From Pseudomonadota bacterium (GTDB lineage: Bacteria > Pseudomonadota > Gammaproteobacteria > Burkholderiales > Rhodocyclaceae): DNA of 60,984 nucleotides. Below are positions 37,171 through 46,793 of this stretch, piece by piece; positions within the stretch are counted from its first letter, which is position 1, and each line of letters opens with the position of its first letter. Location of the stretch: contig JAFEDJ010000027.1 of assembly GCA_018241685.1 (NCBI GenBank), forward strand, positions 1 through 60,984, written 5' to 3'. The notes under the pieces are model-generated. The model did no database searches and was not told where the DNA came from. It saw nothing but the letters and a program-made list of their open reading frames with translations. A program made the translations under genes and the position numbers.

Positions 37171-37847
37171 GGATTCGCTTTCGAGGGTTCGAGGGCGGCC
37201 ATCAGCGCGGCCAGCGGGGCGCTCCAGCCGACGATGCCGCCCTGGGCGACGATCATGTCGATGGCGGCGGCCTTGAAGGCCGGAAAGTAGCTCGCGGTGG
37301 CGTCCTCGACCAGCAGGCATTCGTAGCCCCGGTCGTTGGCCTCGCGCATCGTCGTCTGCACGCAGACCTCGGTGGTCACGCCGGCGAACAGCAGATGGGT
37401 GATCCCTTTCAGCCGCAGGATCTCGCCCAAGGCGGTGGCGTAGAAGGCCCCCTTCCCCGGCTTGTCGATGACGATCTCGCCAGGCAGCGGCGCCACCGCC
37501 GGAAGGATGTCGTTGCCCGGCTCGCCGGCCACCAGGATGCGCCCCATCGGCCCCGTGTCGCCAATGCGCAGCGCTGCGTCGCCCCGCCCCCGCTTGGCCG
37601 GCGGACAATCGGAAAGGTCGGGCCGGTGCGCTTCGCGGGTGTGGATCACGGCGATGCCGTGGCGGCGGCAGGTGTCGAGCAACGCGGCCACCGTCGGAAC
37701 GATCGCGGCCAGCCGCGACACGTCGTTGCCCAGGCTTTCGCCGAAGCCGCCCGGCTCGATGAAGTCGCGCTGCATGTCGATGACGATCAGCGCCGTGCTG
37801 GCCGGCGCGAAGGTGAAGCCGTAAGGCTGTGCGTCGACGCGGATCAT
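37167..37847 (-). CDS. Isochorismatase-like cysteine hydrolase, candidate triuret hydrolase
   Basis: This 226-residue enzyme has the Asp-Lys-Cys triad of the family at D24 ([10 protein letters not shown]), K129 ([10 protein letters not shown]) and C162 ([11 protein letters not shown]). It is clearly related to the biuret hydrolase encoded nearby but differs in the substrate loop ([16 protein letters not shown] instead of [17 protein letters not shown]) and lacks the YPWPWNG start. Related enzymes hydrolyse biuret, triuret, guanylurea or ureidoacrylate. With biuret and allophanate hydrolases next to it and no guanidine or pyrimidine genes, triuret is the leading guess. GAGGAG nine bases upstream supports ATG 37847 over ATG 37856. 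Confidence 0.75.
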   Translation of the reverse strand: MIRVDAQPYGFTFAPASTALIVIDMQRDFIEPGGFGESLGNDVSRLAAIVPTVAALLDTCRRHGIAVIHTREAHRPDLSDCPPAKRGRGDAALRIGDTGPMGRILVAGEPGNDILPAVAPLPGEIVIDKPGKGAFYATALGEILRLKGITHLLFAGVTTEVCVQTTMREANDRGYECLLVEDATASYFPAFKAAAIDMIVAQGGIVGWSAPLAALMAALEPSKANP

Positions 37848-37860
37848 GGCGCTCATCTCC

Positions 37861-39456
37861 TCAGTGCCCCGCCCCATGCCCGGCACCGCCCGCCATGTGG
37901 CGGCCGACCTCCGCCACATCCACGTAACCGGCCAGCGCCTGATGGGCGATGCGCCCTTCCGACATCACCAGGATGCGGTCGGACAGCTCCAGCAGCTCGT
38001 CCAGGTCTTCGCTGACCAGCAGGATTGCCGCGCCGTCGTTGCGGGCCTGGTCGAGCCGGCGGTGGATCGCCTCCGTCGCAGCGAAGTCCAGCCCGAACAC
38101 CGGGTTGGCGACGATCAACAGGCGTACCGCGCCGGACAGCTCGCGGGCCAGCACGGCCCGCTGGACGTTGCCGCCGGACAGGTTCTCGATGGCCGCCGAC
38201 GGATCCGGCGGCCGCACGCCGAAGGCCTCGATCCATTCCTTCGCCCGGCGTGTCAGCGCGCCGCGACGCAGGAAGCGCAGGCTGAGCCAGCCGCCGGAGA
38301 ACGGCGCGATGTCGAAATCCCGCAGCCCCATGTTCTCCGCCACGCTCATGTTGGGTACACAGGCATTGCGCAGGGGCTCCTCGGGCAGGCTGAAGACACC
38401 GTGGCGGCGCAGCTCGGCCCGCGTCGCGCCGTAGCTCTCACCATCCACGTGCACCGCCCCGCCGCGCGCGCTGCGCTGGCCGAGCAGCACCTCGACCAGC
38501 TCCTTCTGCCCGTTGCCGGCCACCCCGGCAATGCCGACGATCTCGCCGGCGCGCACCACCAAGTCCAGCTCGCGCACCGCCGGCATGCCCCGGTCGTTGT
38601 CGGCGCACAGGCCATCCACCGCCAGGCGGATGTCCCCAGCCGTTCGCCCGGCATCGGCAGCCCGCCGCCGCGGCGCGGTGGCCACCGACACCGCACTGCC
38701 GACCATCATCTCGGCCATGTCCTGGGTCGTCAGCTCCCCAACCTTGCCGCTCCCCGCCAGCTTGCCGCGCCGCAGCACCGTGACGCTGTCGCCGTAGGCG
38801 CTCACCTCGCGGAACTTGTGGGTGATCATCATCACCGTCAGGCGGCCGTCCCGCGTCATGCCGTGCAGCAGGCCGAGCACCTCGTCGGCCTCGGCTGGGG
38901 TCAGCACCGAGGTCGGCTCGTCGAGGATCAGCAGGCGCTGGCCCAGGTAAAGCTGCTTGAGGATCTCCAGCTTCTGCTTCTCGCCGGCAGCCAGGTCGGC
39001 CACCCGCGCGTTCAGGTCGAGGCGGAACGGCGTACTGTCCAGAAAGGCCGCCAGCGCCGCCTTCTCCCGCCGCCAGTCGATGCGCAGCGGCAGGTCGCCG
39101 CGGGCCAGCAGCAGGTTCTCGGCCACCGTCATGCCCGGCGCCAGCGTGAAGTGCTGGTAGACCATGCCGATGCGCAGGCGCTGGGCGTCCCGCGGGCTGC
39201 GGATGGCCTGCTCACGACCATCCACCAGAAAGCTGCCTTCCTCCGGCGGGTGGTAGCCGACCAAACATTTCACCAGCGTGCTCTTGCCGGCGCCGTTCTC
39301 GCCGAGCAGGCAGTGGAAGCTGCCGGGCTCCACCTTGAGGGACACCTCGTCGAGGGCCGTCAGCGCGCCGAAGCGCTTGGTGACCCGATAGGCCTCGACG
39401 GCCGCGCCGCGGTTCTGCACGTCGGCCGCCAGCAGGGTGTGGGTGAGCGCGTCCAT
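37861..39456 (-). CDS. ABC importer dual ATP-binding protein (BMP/nucleoside type)
   Basis: The 531-residue protein carries two ATPase domains. The first (about 25-255) has Walker [10 protein letters not shown], signature [10 protein letters not shown] and Walker [12 protein letters not shown]. The second (about 275-515) has a degenerate Walker [11 protein letters not shown], signature [10 protein letters not shown] and ANPVFGLD, as is usual for RbsA/YufO-like proteins. It powers the importer formed with the two permeases and the BMP-family binding protein encoded upstream. It lies between the two cysteine hydrolase genes, with gaps of 4 and 13 bases. Confidence 0.92.
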   Translation of the reverse strand: MDALTHTLLAADVQNRGAAVEAYRVTKRFGALTALDEVSLKVEPGSFHCLLGENGAGKSTLVKCLVGYHPPEEGSFLVDGREQAIRSPRDAQRLRIGMVYQHFTLAPGMTVAENLLLARGDLPLRIDWRREKAALAAFLDSTPFRLDLNARVADLAAGEKQKLEILKQLYLGQRLLILDEPTSVLTPAEADEVLGLLHGMTRDGRLTVMMITHKFREVSAYGDSVTVLRRGKLAGSGKVGELTTQDMAEMMVGSAVSVATAPRRRAADAGRTAGDIRLAVDGLCADNDRGMPAVRELDLVVRAGEIVGIAGVAGNGQKELVEVLLGQRSARGGAVHVDGESYGATRAELRRHGVFSLPEEPLRNACVPNMSVAENMGLRDFDIAPFSGGWLSLRFLRRGALTRRAKEWIEAFGVRPPDPSAAIENLSGGNVQRAVLARELSGAVRLLIVANPVFGLDFAATEAIHRRLDQARNDGAAILLVSEDLDELLELSDRILVMSEGRIAHQALAGYVDVAEVGRHMAGGAGHGAGH

Positions 39457-39460
39457 GGCC

Positions 39461-40144
39461 CTACTCCAGCGCCGCCAGCAAGGTGCTGGAATCCGACACC
39501 GCGCCGAATACCCCGCCCTGCATCTTGATCATCTTGAGCGCCGCCAGGTGGTTGCCATGGTCGGTGGCGCCGCAGCAGTCCTCCAGCAGCAGGCACTCGA
39601 AGCCCATGTCGTTGGCGTCGCGCATGGTGGTGTGCACGCACACGTCGGTGGTGATGCCGGTCAGGATGATGTTGCGGATGCCGCAAGTGCGCAGGACCAG
39701 CTCCAGATCGGTGGCGTAGAACGAGCCCTTGCCCGGCTTGTCGATGACCACCTCGCCGGGTAGCGGCGCCAGTTCGGGGATGATCTCCCAGCCCGGCTCG
39801 CCGCGTACCAGGATGCGCCCGCAAGGCCCGGCATCGCCGATGCCGGCACCGATGCGCTGGGAGCGCCAGCGTTTGTTGGGCGGCAGGTCGGCCAGGTCAG
39901 GACGGTGCCCCTCGCGGGTGTGGATGATGAAGAAGCCCAGGCTGCGCAGGCGCGCCAGCACCGCCTTGATCGGCCCGATCGGCGCGCGGGTCAGGGACAG
40001 GTCGTAGCCCATCTTGTCCACGTAGCCGCCGACGCCGCAGAAGTCGGTCTGCATGTCGATGATGATCAGCGCGGTGTTGGCCGGCGTCAGGTCGCCGTTC
40101 CAGGGCCAGGGATAGGGATCGGCTTCGAGGTGGAAAGCGGTCAT
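39461..40144 (-). CDS. biuH: Biuret hydrolase
   Basis: The 227-residue enzyme has D30 ([10 protein letters not shown]), K136 ([10 protein letters not shown]) and C169 ([11 protein letters not shown]). These spacings (106 and 139 residues) equal those of the Asp36-Lys142-Cys175 triad described for Rhizobium leguminosarum biuret hydrolase. The beginning [19 protein letters not shown] and [18 protein letters not shown] also match that enzyme as I know it. It would convert biuret to allophanate and ammonia in the cytoplasm. Allophanate hydrolase lies in the same operon and completes the route. Confidence 0.9.
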   Translation of the reverse strand: MTAFHLEADPYPWPWNGDLTPANTALIIIDMQTDFCGVGGYVDKMGYDLSLTRAPIGPIKAVLARLRSLGFFIIHTREGHRPDLADLPPNKRWRSQRIGAGIGDAGPCGRILVRGEPGWEIIPELAPLPGEVVIDKPGKGSFYATDLELVLRTCGIRNIILTGITTDVCVHTTMRDANDMGFECLLLEDCCGATDHGNHLAALKMIKMQGGVFGAVSDSSTLLAALE

Positions 40145-40175
40145 GCTTGAAGCTCCTGCCAGGGTTGTCGTGGGT

Positions 40176-41111
40176 TCAGCGCTGGGTGAAGGACAGCTCG
40201 CCGGGCGCGCCGGCCAGGGTCTGCCCCGGCGTCCAGCTGGCCGCCATCAGGGCCAGGGTCAGCACATAGGGCGCCGCGTTGAAGAGGTAGTAGCCGGCCG
40301 TGATGCCCTGCGACTGCAAGGCCGGGCCAAGGGCCCCGGCGGCCCCGAACAGCAGCGCCGCCAGCGCGCAGCGCAAGGGGCTCCAGCGGGCGAAGATGAC
40401 CAGCGCCACCGCCATCAGCCCCTGCCCGCTGGACAGGCCTTCGTTCCAGCTGCCCGGGTAATAGAGGGACAGAAAGGCACCGCCGACGCCGGCCAGGAAA
40501 CCGCCGGCCGCCGTCGCCCCGATACGGATCGGCACCACCGGGTAGCCCAGCGCCCGCGCCGCCGCCGCGTTGTCACCGACCAGGCGCAGCGCCAGGCCCC
40601 AGCGGCTGGCCCGGAAGGCCCAGTGCAGCAGCCCCGCCAGCGCCAGCCCGACGGGCAGCAGTACGTTGATGCGCAGCGCCGAGCGGACCTGTTCATTGTC
40701 GCTCCACGCCCCCAGCTCCACGGACGGCAGCATCGGTGCCTGGGGCTGGATCAGCGGCTTGCCGAGGAAGAAGGCCAGTCCGGTGCCGAACAGCATCAGC
40801 GCGATGCCGACGGCGATGTCGTTCACCTTCGGCAGTGAACACAGGCCTCCGTGCAGCAGCCCCATCAGCACCCCGCACAGCCCGGCGGCCAGCACGCCCA
40901 GCCATGGCGAGCCGGTGAGCAGCGAGACCCCGTAGCCGCCCATCGCGCCCAGCACCAGCGTGCCCTCCAGGCCCAGGTTGATGCGGCCGGATTTTTCGGT
41001 GATGCACTCCCCGAGGCTGACGAACAGGAAGGGGGTGCTGACCCGCAGGGCACCGCCCAGCAGGGCCAGCGCAAGACTGCCGAAGGCCAGGCCGTCAGTG
41101 GTTTCAGACAC
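40176..41111 (-). CDS. ABC importer permease (BMP/nucleoside type), second subunit
   Basis: The 311-residue membrane protein has about nine hydrophobic segments and the family segment [20 protein letters not shown] near residue 40. The start is GTG 41111, with AAGGAG seven bases upstream, overlapping the other permease by eight bases. It forms the heterodimeric channel of the importer with the preceding gene product. Homologues transport nucleosides, but this operon context suggests a urea oligomer or a related nitrogen compound. Confidence 0.88.
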   Translation of the reverse strand: MSETTDGLAFGSLALALLGGALRVSTPFLFVSLGECITEKSGRINLGLEGTLVLGAMGGYGVSLLTGSPWLGVLAAGLCGVLMGLLHGGLCSLPKVNDIAVGIALMLFGTGLAFFLGKPLIQPQAPMLPSVELGAWSDNEQVRSALRINVLLPVGLALAGLLHWAFRASRWGLALRLVGDNAAAARALGYPVVPIRIGATAAGGFLAGVGGAFLSLYYPGSWNEGLSSGQGLMAVALVIFARWSPLRCALAALLFGAAGALGPALQSQGITAGYYLFNAAPYVLTLALMAASWTPGQTLAGAPGELSFTQR

Positions 41112-42150
41112 GGCGGGCTCCTTTCCGATTGAGGGTTTCGAAGGCCAACAAGGCCACGAACAGCGCGCCCTGCAAGACCAGCACGGCGGCGTCGGGCAGA
41201 TCCAGGCGCCGCTGCAGCAGGCTGCCTGACGCACCGATACCGCCCACCAGGATGGCGCCGGCGACGATGCCCAGCGGGTTGTGGCGGGCTGCGAAGGACA
41301 CCAGGATGCCGGCGTAGCCGTAGCCCGCCAGCAGCGAGGCGTTGGCGCTGCCGTGCACCGCGGCCACCTCCAGCATCCCCGCCACCCCGGCCGCGCCGCC
41401 GCCGAGGAAGCAGGCCGCGATCAGCAGCGCGCCGACCGGCAGGCCGGCCATCAGCGCCGCCCGCGGATTGCCACCGACGACACCGACCGAGAAGCCGAAC
41501 ACCGTACGCCGCAGCAGGAACCACGCCGCCGCGCAGGCCAGCACGCCCCAAACGAGGCCCCAATGCACTTCCAGCCCCGGCAGCGGACCAATCAGCACCG
41601 CGTCGGGCAGCGGCGGCGTCGAAGGCTTGTTGAGGCTGGCCGGATCACGCAAGACGCCTTCGACCAGGAAATTGAACAGCGCGATGCCGATGTAGGAGAG
41701 CAGCAGGCTGGAAATGGTCTCGTTGATACCTCGCACGTGGCGCAGCCATGCCGACGCGGCGATCCACGCCCCGCCGGCCACGAAGCCCGCCAGCGCCATC
41801 AGCAGCTGCACCGGCAGGGCCGGCCAGCCGGCAGTCAGGGATGGCACCATCGCCGCGGCCAGCGCGCCCAGCGCCAACGCCCCTTCCCCACCTATGATCA
41901 CCAGCCCGGCGCGGGCCGGCAGGGCCACGCAGAGCGCGGTGAGCATCAGCGGCGCAGCCCGCGCCAGGGTGTTCTGCCACGCGAAGGCGGAACCGAAGGC
42001 GCCCTCCACCACCAGCCCCAGCGCCTCCGGCGCCTCGAAGCCCTGGGCCGCCAGGAAGGCCGCGAACAGCAGCGCGGCAGCCAGCGCCGCGGCGGTAAAG
42101 GGCGCCAGCGGCGCGACGGCGCGCATGGCCCGGTTCATGGCGGCGTCCAT
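41104..42150 (-). CDS. ABC importer permease (BMP/nucleoside type), first subunit
   Basis: The 348-residue protein has roughly ten membrane segments with LVIIGGEGALALGALAA near residue 85 and the cytoplasmic coupling segment VGGNPRAALMAGLPVG. The family pairs this longer permease with a shorter one, as seen here. It follows the binding-protein gene by three bases and overlaps the next permease gene by eight. Confidence 0.88.
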   Translation of the reverse strand: MDAAMNRAMRAVAPLAPFTAAALAAALLFAAFLAAQGFEAPEALGLVVEGAFGSAFAWQNTLARAAPLMLTALCVALPARAGLVIIGGEGALALGALAAAMVPSLTAGWPALPVQLLMALAGFVAGGAWIAASAWLRHVRGINETISSLLLSYIGIALFNFLVEGVLRDPASLNKPSTPPLPDAVLIGPLPGLEVHWGLVWGVLACAAAWFLLRRTVFGFSVGVVGGNPRAALMAGLPVGALLIAACFLGGGAAGVAGMLEVAAVHGSANASLLAGYGYAGILVSFAARHNPLGIVAGAILVGGIGASGSLLQRRLDLPDAAVLVLQGALFVALLAFETLNRKGARRV

Positions 42151-42153
42151 GGC

Positions 42154-43278
42154 TCAGACCTGCCCGATCACGCCATCGACCAGATAGTTCATGCTCTCCA
42201 GCAAGGGATCCTGCTGGCCGAGCACCTTACCGGCGGCGATCACCGTCTTGCCGGTGTTGTCCAGCAACGGCCCCTTGAAGATCGGGAAATCGCCCTTCAG
42301 CATCGCCGCCTTGACCGCCTCGGACTTTTTCTTCGCCTCGGCCGACACCGCCGGCCCGAAGGGCGATGGCTTGACGAAGCCGTCCTTCAGCCCGCCGCGC
42401 AGGAAATTGACCATCGGCTTGCCGTCGAGGGTCGCCTTGACGATCTGCGTATACGGTGTCTGCCAGTCCCACTCCGCGCCGGTCAGGTAGCCCTTGGGTG
42501 CCAGCTTGGCCTGGCTGGCGTGGTAGCCGCAGCTGTACACGCCACGGCGCTCGGCGGTTTCAACGATGACCTTGGGGCTGTCCACGTGACAGGTCAGCAC
42601 ATCCACGCCCTGGTCGATGAGGCTGTTGGCGGCTTCGGCCTCCTTGACCGGCAGCGACCAGTCGCCGGTGAAGATCACCTTCACCGTCGCCTTTGGGTCC
42701 ACCGAGCGCGCGCCGAGCAGGAAGGCGTTGATGTTGCGCAACACCTGCGGAATCGGCTTGGCGGCGATGAAGCCGAGTTTCTTGCTCTTGCTCGCCGAGG
42801 CCGCGGCGATGCCGTCGAGGTACTGGCATTCGTCGATGTAGCCGAAGAAGCTGCCGACGTTCTTCGGATGCTTGCCCGCCGTCCACAGCCCGCCGCAGTG
42901 GGCGAAACGCACGTTCGGGTATTTCTCGGCCATCTTCAGCACGTGGGGGTCGAAGTAGCCGAAGGACGTCGCGAAGATCAAGCTGGCCTTGTCCTGGTTG
43001 ATCATCGCCTCCATGGTCTTCTGCACGGCCACCGTCTCCGGCACCTTCTCTTCCTCTACTACCTTCACGCCCGGCATCTTCTTGAGCGCCGCCACTGCCT
43101 GGGCCTGGGCCTGGTTGTAGCCGAAGTCGTCCCGCGGGCCGACGTAGATCACACCGACCACCAGCTTGTCGGCCGCGCCGGCCAGGCCGATGCCGAAGGG
43201 CAAGGCGCTGACGGCGGCACCGCTGCCGAGAATGCGGAGGATGTCGCGACGGCCGGCGGAGAAACGGGTTTGAGCCAT
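42154..43278 (-). CDS. BMP-family ABC substrate-binding protein
   Basis: The 374-residue protein starts with a twin-arginine-like or standard leader (TRFSAGRRDILRILGSG, cleavage near LAGAADK) and has the basic-membrane-protein fold: VVGVIYVGPRDDFGYNQAQA, IFATSFGYFDPHVLKMAEKY and GFIAAKPIPQVLRNINAFLLGA. Classical members bind nucleosides; here the ligand is probably the urea oligomer or precursor degraded by the operon. The RR pair in the leader suggests possible Tat export, but the motif is not perfect. Confidence 0.88.
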   Translation of the reverse strand: MAQTRFSAGRRDILRILGSGAAVSALPFGIGLAGAADKLVVGVIYVGPRDDFGYNQAQAQAVAALKKMPGVKVVEEEKVPETVAVQKTMEAMINQDKASLIFATSFGYFDPHVLKMAEKYPNVRFAHCGGLWTAGKHPKNVGSFFGYIDECQYLDGIAAASASKSKKLGFIAAKPIPQVLRNINAFLLGARSVDPKATVKVIFTGDWSLPVKEAEAANSLIDQGVDVLTCHVDSPKVIVETAERRGVYSCGYHASQAKLAPKGYLTGAEWDWQTPYTQIVKATLDGKPMVNFLRGGLKDGFVKPSPFGPAVSAEAKKKSEAVKAAMLKGDFPIFKGPLLDNTGKTVIAAGKVLGQQDPLLESMNYLVDGVIGQV

Positions 43279-43304
43279 GGTTGTTCTCTCTTTCGTTGGG
43301 GGGT

Positions 43305-45131
43305 TCAGGACAAGGTCGGGTCGGAAGGCGGCGCCGCAGCGCGCAGATGCGCACGCCAGCCACCGGTGGCGGAAATATCCTGGGCGCCGGCCAGGGCGGC
43401 ACCCTCGCAGATGAAGCCCTTCACCTGCCGACCGTCGGCGAGGATCAGCGTGCCGATGCCCAGCGGCGGCGGAACCTCGGCGACGAAGCTGCCGAACAGG
43501 CGTAGCGGCATCTCCCACACTTCCACCTCGATGGCGTCCCCCTCGCCGCTCACCCGTTCGAGCCCAGGCTTGGGCGGCACGGTTCCGGGCAAGGCGTACA
43601 GGCGGTAGAGCGGCGCGGTACGCGTGGTCTCCACCAGACGGGCGGCCCGTTCGAGGAGCTGCCAGTTGAGCGGCAGACCACTCAGATGAGCGCCAACCAC
43701 GGCCACCTGCACGGTGGCCTCCCGCAGCGGCAGGGCTGGCAGCGGCTGCTCCCGGCGCGGCGGCTCCCCTTCGGTCAGGCCCAGCCGCCGATGCAGGACG
43801 TGCTCCCAGCAACGCGCGGTTTCCGCCAGCAGATGATCGGCGCCGGACGGGCCGATCAGGGTCACGCCCGCCGGCAGGCCATCACTGCGGAACGGTCCTG
43901 GCATCGCCAGCGCCGACAGGCCGAGGAGATTGACGAAGTTGGTATAGCGCCCCAGCCAGGCGTTGCGCTCGATGGGCTGCTGGACGATCTCGCGCCGCGT
44001 GAAGTGGGCTGGCGCAGTCGGCACCAGCAGCACGTCCACCTGCTCGAAGACCTGGTGGCAGGCAGGCGCCAGCGCTTCCAGCCGATAGCGTCCGCGGAAG
44101 GCGTCGGCGGCGGAATGGGTGTCCGCACGGCCGATGATCGATGCGACGACCGGGTCGAGGCTGGCGTGCGGGGTATCGAGAAAGCTGCCCAACGCGGCCC
44201 GTCGCTCGGCAACCCATGGTCCGTCATAGAGCAGCGCCGCCACTGCGTGGAAAGGCGCCAGGTCCACATCCACAAGGCTCACACCGGGCTGGTCCTGCAC
44301 TGCAGCGATGGCCGCGTCGAAGGCTTTGCGGGCCTGCACGTCGAGTTCCCCCTGCAGCCCGATCGGCACGCCGACCACCACGCCGCGGGGCTTGAGCCCG
44401 CGGGCCGGAACCGCCCCATCCGCGGTGACCGCCAGCACCTGCCAGGCATCGGTGACGGTGTGGGCGAAGATCGACACGCAGTCCAGGCTACGGCAGGCCG
44501 GCACCACGCCGCCGGTGTCGATCAGGCCCGGCGTCGGCTTGAGCCCGACCAGGTTGCAGAAGCCCGCCGGCACCCGGCCCGACCCGGCCGTATCGGTGCC
44601 GAGCGCGAAGGCCACGTGCCCGAGCGCCGTCGCCGCCGCCGAACCGGAACTCGAACCGCCGGAGATGTAGTCCGGGTGGAAGGGATTGCACACCGCGCCA
44701 TACGGTGAGCGGGTGCCGACCAGGCCGGTGGCGAACTGGTCGAGGTTGGTCTTGCCCAGCGCGACAGCACCGGCCTCCTCCAGGCGCCGCACCGCGTCAG
44801 CCGAGCGCTCGGCCAGGTAGGCGAATTCGCGGCAGGCGGCGGTCGTCCTGAAGCCCGCCACGTCGATGTTGTCCTTCACCGCGAAGGGCACGCCGAGCAG
44901 CGGCCGGCGGGCCAGAGCGGCCACCGGGTCGGCCAGCAGGCTGGCATCCATTTCCGCCAGCCGCTCGCGCAGATCGGCGTGGGACGCCACGCTGATCCAC
45001 ACCGCCGGATCATCGGCGGCGGCGATCCGTGCCAGCAACGCACGCACCAGGTCGCCGGGAAGGAAACGCCCGCTCCGGTAGCCTTCGAGCAGGGAGGCGA
45101 TCGTCAATACACGTGGCAGGCTGGCATTCAC
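43305..45131 (-). CDS. atzF: Allophanate hydrolase
   Basis: The 608-residue protein is an amidase-signature enzyme with the Lys-cis-Ser-Ser set: K in VPFAVKDNIDVAG, cis-Ser in GTDTAGSGRVPAGF and Ser in ISGGSSSGSAAATALG. It also has the C-terminal domain of about 130 residues seen in AtzF (VGAHLSGLPLNWQLLE, then FICEGAAL). It hydrolyses allophanate to two ammonia and two CO2. The start is uncertain: GTG 45131 is used, but no strong ribosome site is visible; a GTG at 45140 would overlap the operator more closely. It is the first gene of the nine-gene unit. Confidence 0.9.
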   Translation of the reverse strand: MNASLPRVLTIASLLEGYRSGRFLPGDLVRALLARIAAADDPAVWISVASHADLRERLAEMDASLLADPVAALARRPLLGVPFAVKDNIDVAGFRTTAACREFAYLAERSADAVRRLEEAGAVALGKTNLDQFATGLVGTRSPYGAVCNPFHPDYISGGSSSGSAAATALGHVAFALGTDTAGSGRVPAGFCNLVGLKPTPGLIDTGGVVPACRSLDCVSIFAHTVTDAWQVLAVTADGAVPARGLKPRGVVVGVPIGLQGELDVQARKAFDAAIAAVQDQPGVSLVDVDLAPFHAVAALLYDGPWVAERRAALGSFLDTPHASLDPVVASIIGRADTHSAADAFRGRYRLEALAPACHQVFEQVDVLLVPTAPAHFTRREIVQQPIERNAWLGRYTNFVNLLGLSALAMPGPFRSDGLPAGVTLIGPSGADHLLAETARCWEHVLHRRLGLTEGEPPRREQPLPALPLREATVQVAVVGAHLSGLPLNWQLLERAARLVETTRTAPLYRLYALPGTVPPKPGLERVSGEGDAIEVEVWEMPLRLFGSFVAEVPPPLGIGTLILADGRQVKGFICEGAALAGAQDISATGGWRAHLRAAAPPSDPTLS

Positions 45132-45143
45132 AGTTAGCACCCA

Positions 45144-45171
45144 AACTTGGATACAAGACAGAATCCAAGTT
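45144..45171. promoter_or_regulatory. Inverted-repeat operator candidate upstream of atzF
   Basis: AACTTGGAT and ATCCAAGTT are perfect nine-base inverted arms separated by ten bases. The site lies 12 bases upstream of the proposed atzF start, where a repressor would block transcription or initiation. FCD-type GntR regulators bind symmetric sites of this size, and the operon encodes one. Confidence 0.6.
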
Positions 45172-45394
45172 AGCAGCATGTATGCCAGTTAAATCATGCA
45201 CCGCCTTCCCATAAAAATCATGGGCTTACGAATACGCGCAAAACGGCATCTCATGCGGCAGCGCACCATCAACGGGAAAATCCTGGAACGAGGCACGCTC
45301 CCGGTGCATTTCGGCCAGCCGCCGGCCGCCGCAGCACGCCGGACAGGCGTAACATTCGCCCCCCTGAATCCACCCGCCGTCACAGGAGCTCCCC

Positions 45395-46735
45395 ATGCGC
45401 CGCCTGACCGCCACCAGCAGCCGTCGCGACCTCCTCGTCCTCGCTCTGCCGGCCATCGCGCTGGTCATTGCCGCCTTTGTGCTGGCCTGGCAGTTCGTGC
45501 GGCCCGCGCCGCCGAAAAAGATCGTCATCAGTACGGGGGCTGCCGGTGGCGCCTACCAGTTCTTCGGCGAGCGCTACAAAGCCAAGCTGGCCCAGGAGGG
45601 CATCGAGGTCGAACTGCGCCCGTCCACCGGTGCGGTCGAGAACCTGATGCGCCTGAAGACCGACGACAGCGTGGACGCCGGCTTCGTGCAGGGCGGCATC
45701 GCCAACGAGCCCGATTCGGAAGACCTGGCCACCCTCGGCAGCATGTATCTGGAGCCGGTGTGGGTTTTCTACCGGGGCAAGGACGACTACGAGCGCCTGA
45801 CCCAGCTGAAAGGCAAGAAGATCGCCGTCGGCGTGCAGGGCAGCGGCGCCCAGCTCTTCGCGCTGCAGCTGCTGTCCGCCAACGGCTTCGCCACCCACGA
45901 CCCGACGCTGGTGGCCATCGGCGGCATGGAGGCGGTGGACGCCCTCAAGCGCGGCGACGTGGATGCCTTCTTCGTGGTCGGCGCGCCGCAGGCGCCGGTG
46001 GTGGATGCGCTGCTCCACAGGGAAGGCATCAAGCTGCTCGACTTCGTCCAGGCGGAAGGCTACGTGCGCCACTTTCCGCACCTGCTGACGGTCACCCTGC
46101 CCCGCGGCGCCATCGACATCGCCGACGACCGGCCGGCCAAGGACATCCACCTGCTCGCCGCCACCGCCAACCTGGTGGTCAAGGCCGACATCCATCCGGC
46201 CATCGTCACCCTGCTCCTCAAGCACGCCCGCGAGATCCACAGCGCGCCGGGCCTGCTGCAGGCGGCCGGCGCCTTCCCGGCGCCGCAGGACCACGCGCTG
46301 CCGTTGCACCCGTCGGCACGCCGCTTCTACGAAAGCGGCCCGCCCTTGCTGCAGCGCTACCTGCCGTTCTGGCTGGCGGTGCTGATCGACCGCCTGATCG
46401 TCATGCTGCTACCGCTGGTGGCGGTGGTGATCCCCCTCTCCAAGGTGCTGCCGGGCATCTACAACTGGCGCATCCGTTCCCGCATCTACCGCTGGTACGG
46501 GGAGCTGAAATACCTGGAGAACGAGCTCGACCAGAGCCCCGCCGCCGCCCACAACGCAGAGGCCATCGACGCCTTCATCCTGCGCGTCGACCGCATCGAG
46601 CAGCGCGCGCTGCATCGCAAGCTGCCGCTGGCCTTCAGCACCGAGCTGTACACCCTGCGCGAGCACATCGCGCTGGTGCGCGGCCACCTGCAACGTCTTG
46701 CGGAAACTGCCACAGGCTCAGCAAAGTCCAATTGA
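45395..46735 (+). CDS. Membrane-anchored TAXI-family solute-binding protein
   Basis: The 446-residue protein begins with a membrane anchor (ALPAIALVIAAFVLAWQFV) rather than a cleavable signal, then has the TAXI binding fold: VISTGAAGGAYQFFGERYKA, GFVQGGIANEPDSEDLATLG, and GVQGSGAQLFALQLL. Near residues 325-350 a second hydrophobic stretch (WLAVLIDRLIVMLLPLVAVV) is followed by a cytoplasmic helical tail of about 90 residues. TAXI proteins normally serve TRAP transporters, but no TRAP permease is encoded nearby, and the second membrane span with a tail suggests a sensor or tethered role. AGGAG precedes ATG 45395. Confidence 0.82.
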   Translation: MRRLTATSSRRDLLVLALPAIALVIAAFVLAWQFVRPAPPKKIVISTGAAGGAYQFFGERYKAKLAQEGIEVELRPSTGAVENLMRLKTDDSVDAGFVQGGIANEPDSEDLATLGSMYLEPVWVFYRGKDDYERLTQLKGKKIAVGVQGSGAQLFALQLLSANGFATHDPTLVAIGGMEAVDALKRGDVDAFFVVGAPQAPVVDALLHREGIKLLDFVQAEGYVRHFPHLLTVTLPRGAIDIADDRPAKDIHLLAATANLVVKADIHPAIVTLLLKHAREIHSAPGLLQAAGAFPAPQDHALPLHPSARRFYESGPPLLQRYLPFWLAVLIDRLIVMLLPLVAVVIPLSKVLPGIYNWRIRSRIYRWYGELKYLENELDQSPAAAHNAEAIDAFILRVDRIEQRALHRKLPLAFSTELYTLREHIALVRGHLQRLAETATGSAKSN

Positions 46736-46793
46736 TAAACTCGTCGTGCAGGCGGCCATCCGACCGCCGGCGCTACGCAAACCGAGCCACACC

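Noticed and set aside
36048..45131. Cyanuric acid or oxalurate pathway
   Set aside because: No cyanuric acid hydrolase (AtzD), AtzE/AtzG, or oxamate/oxalurate genes are present. BiuH and AtzF support linear ureas entering directly.
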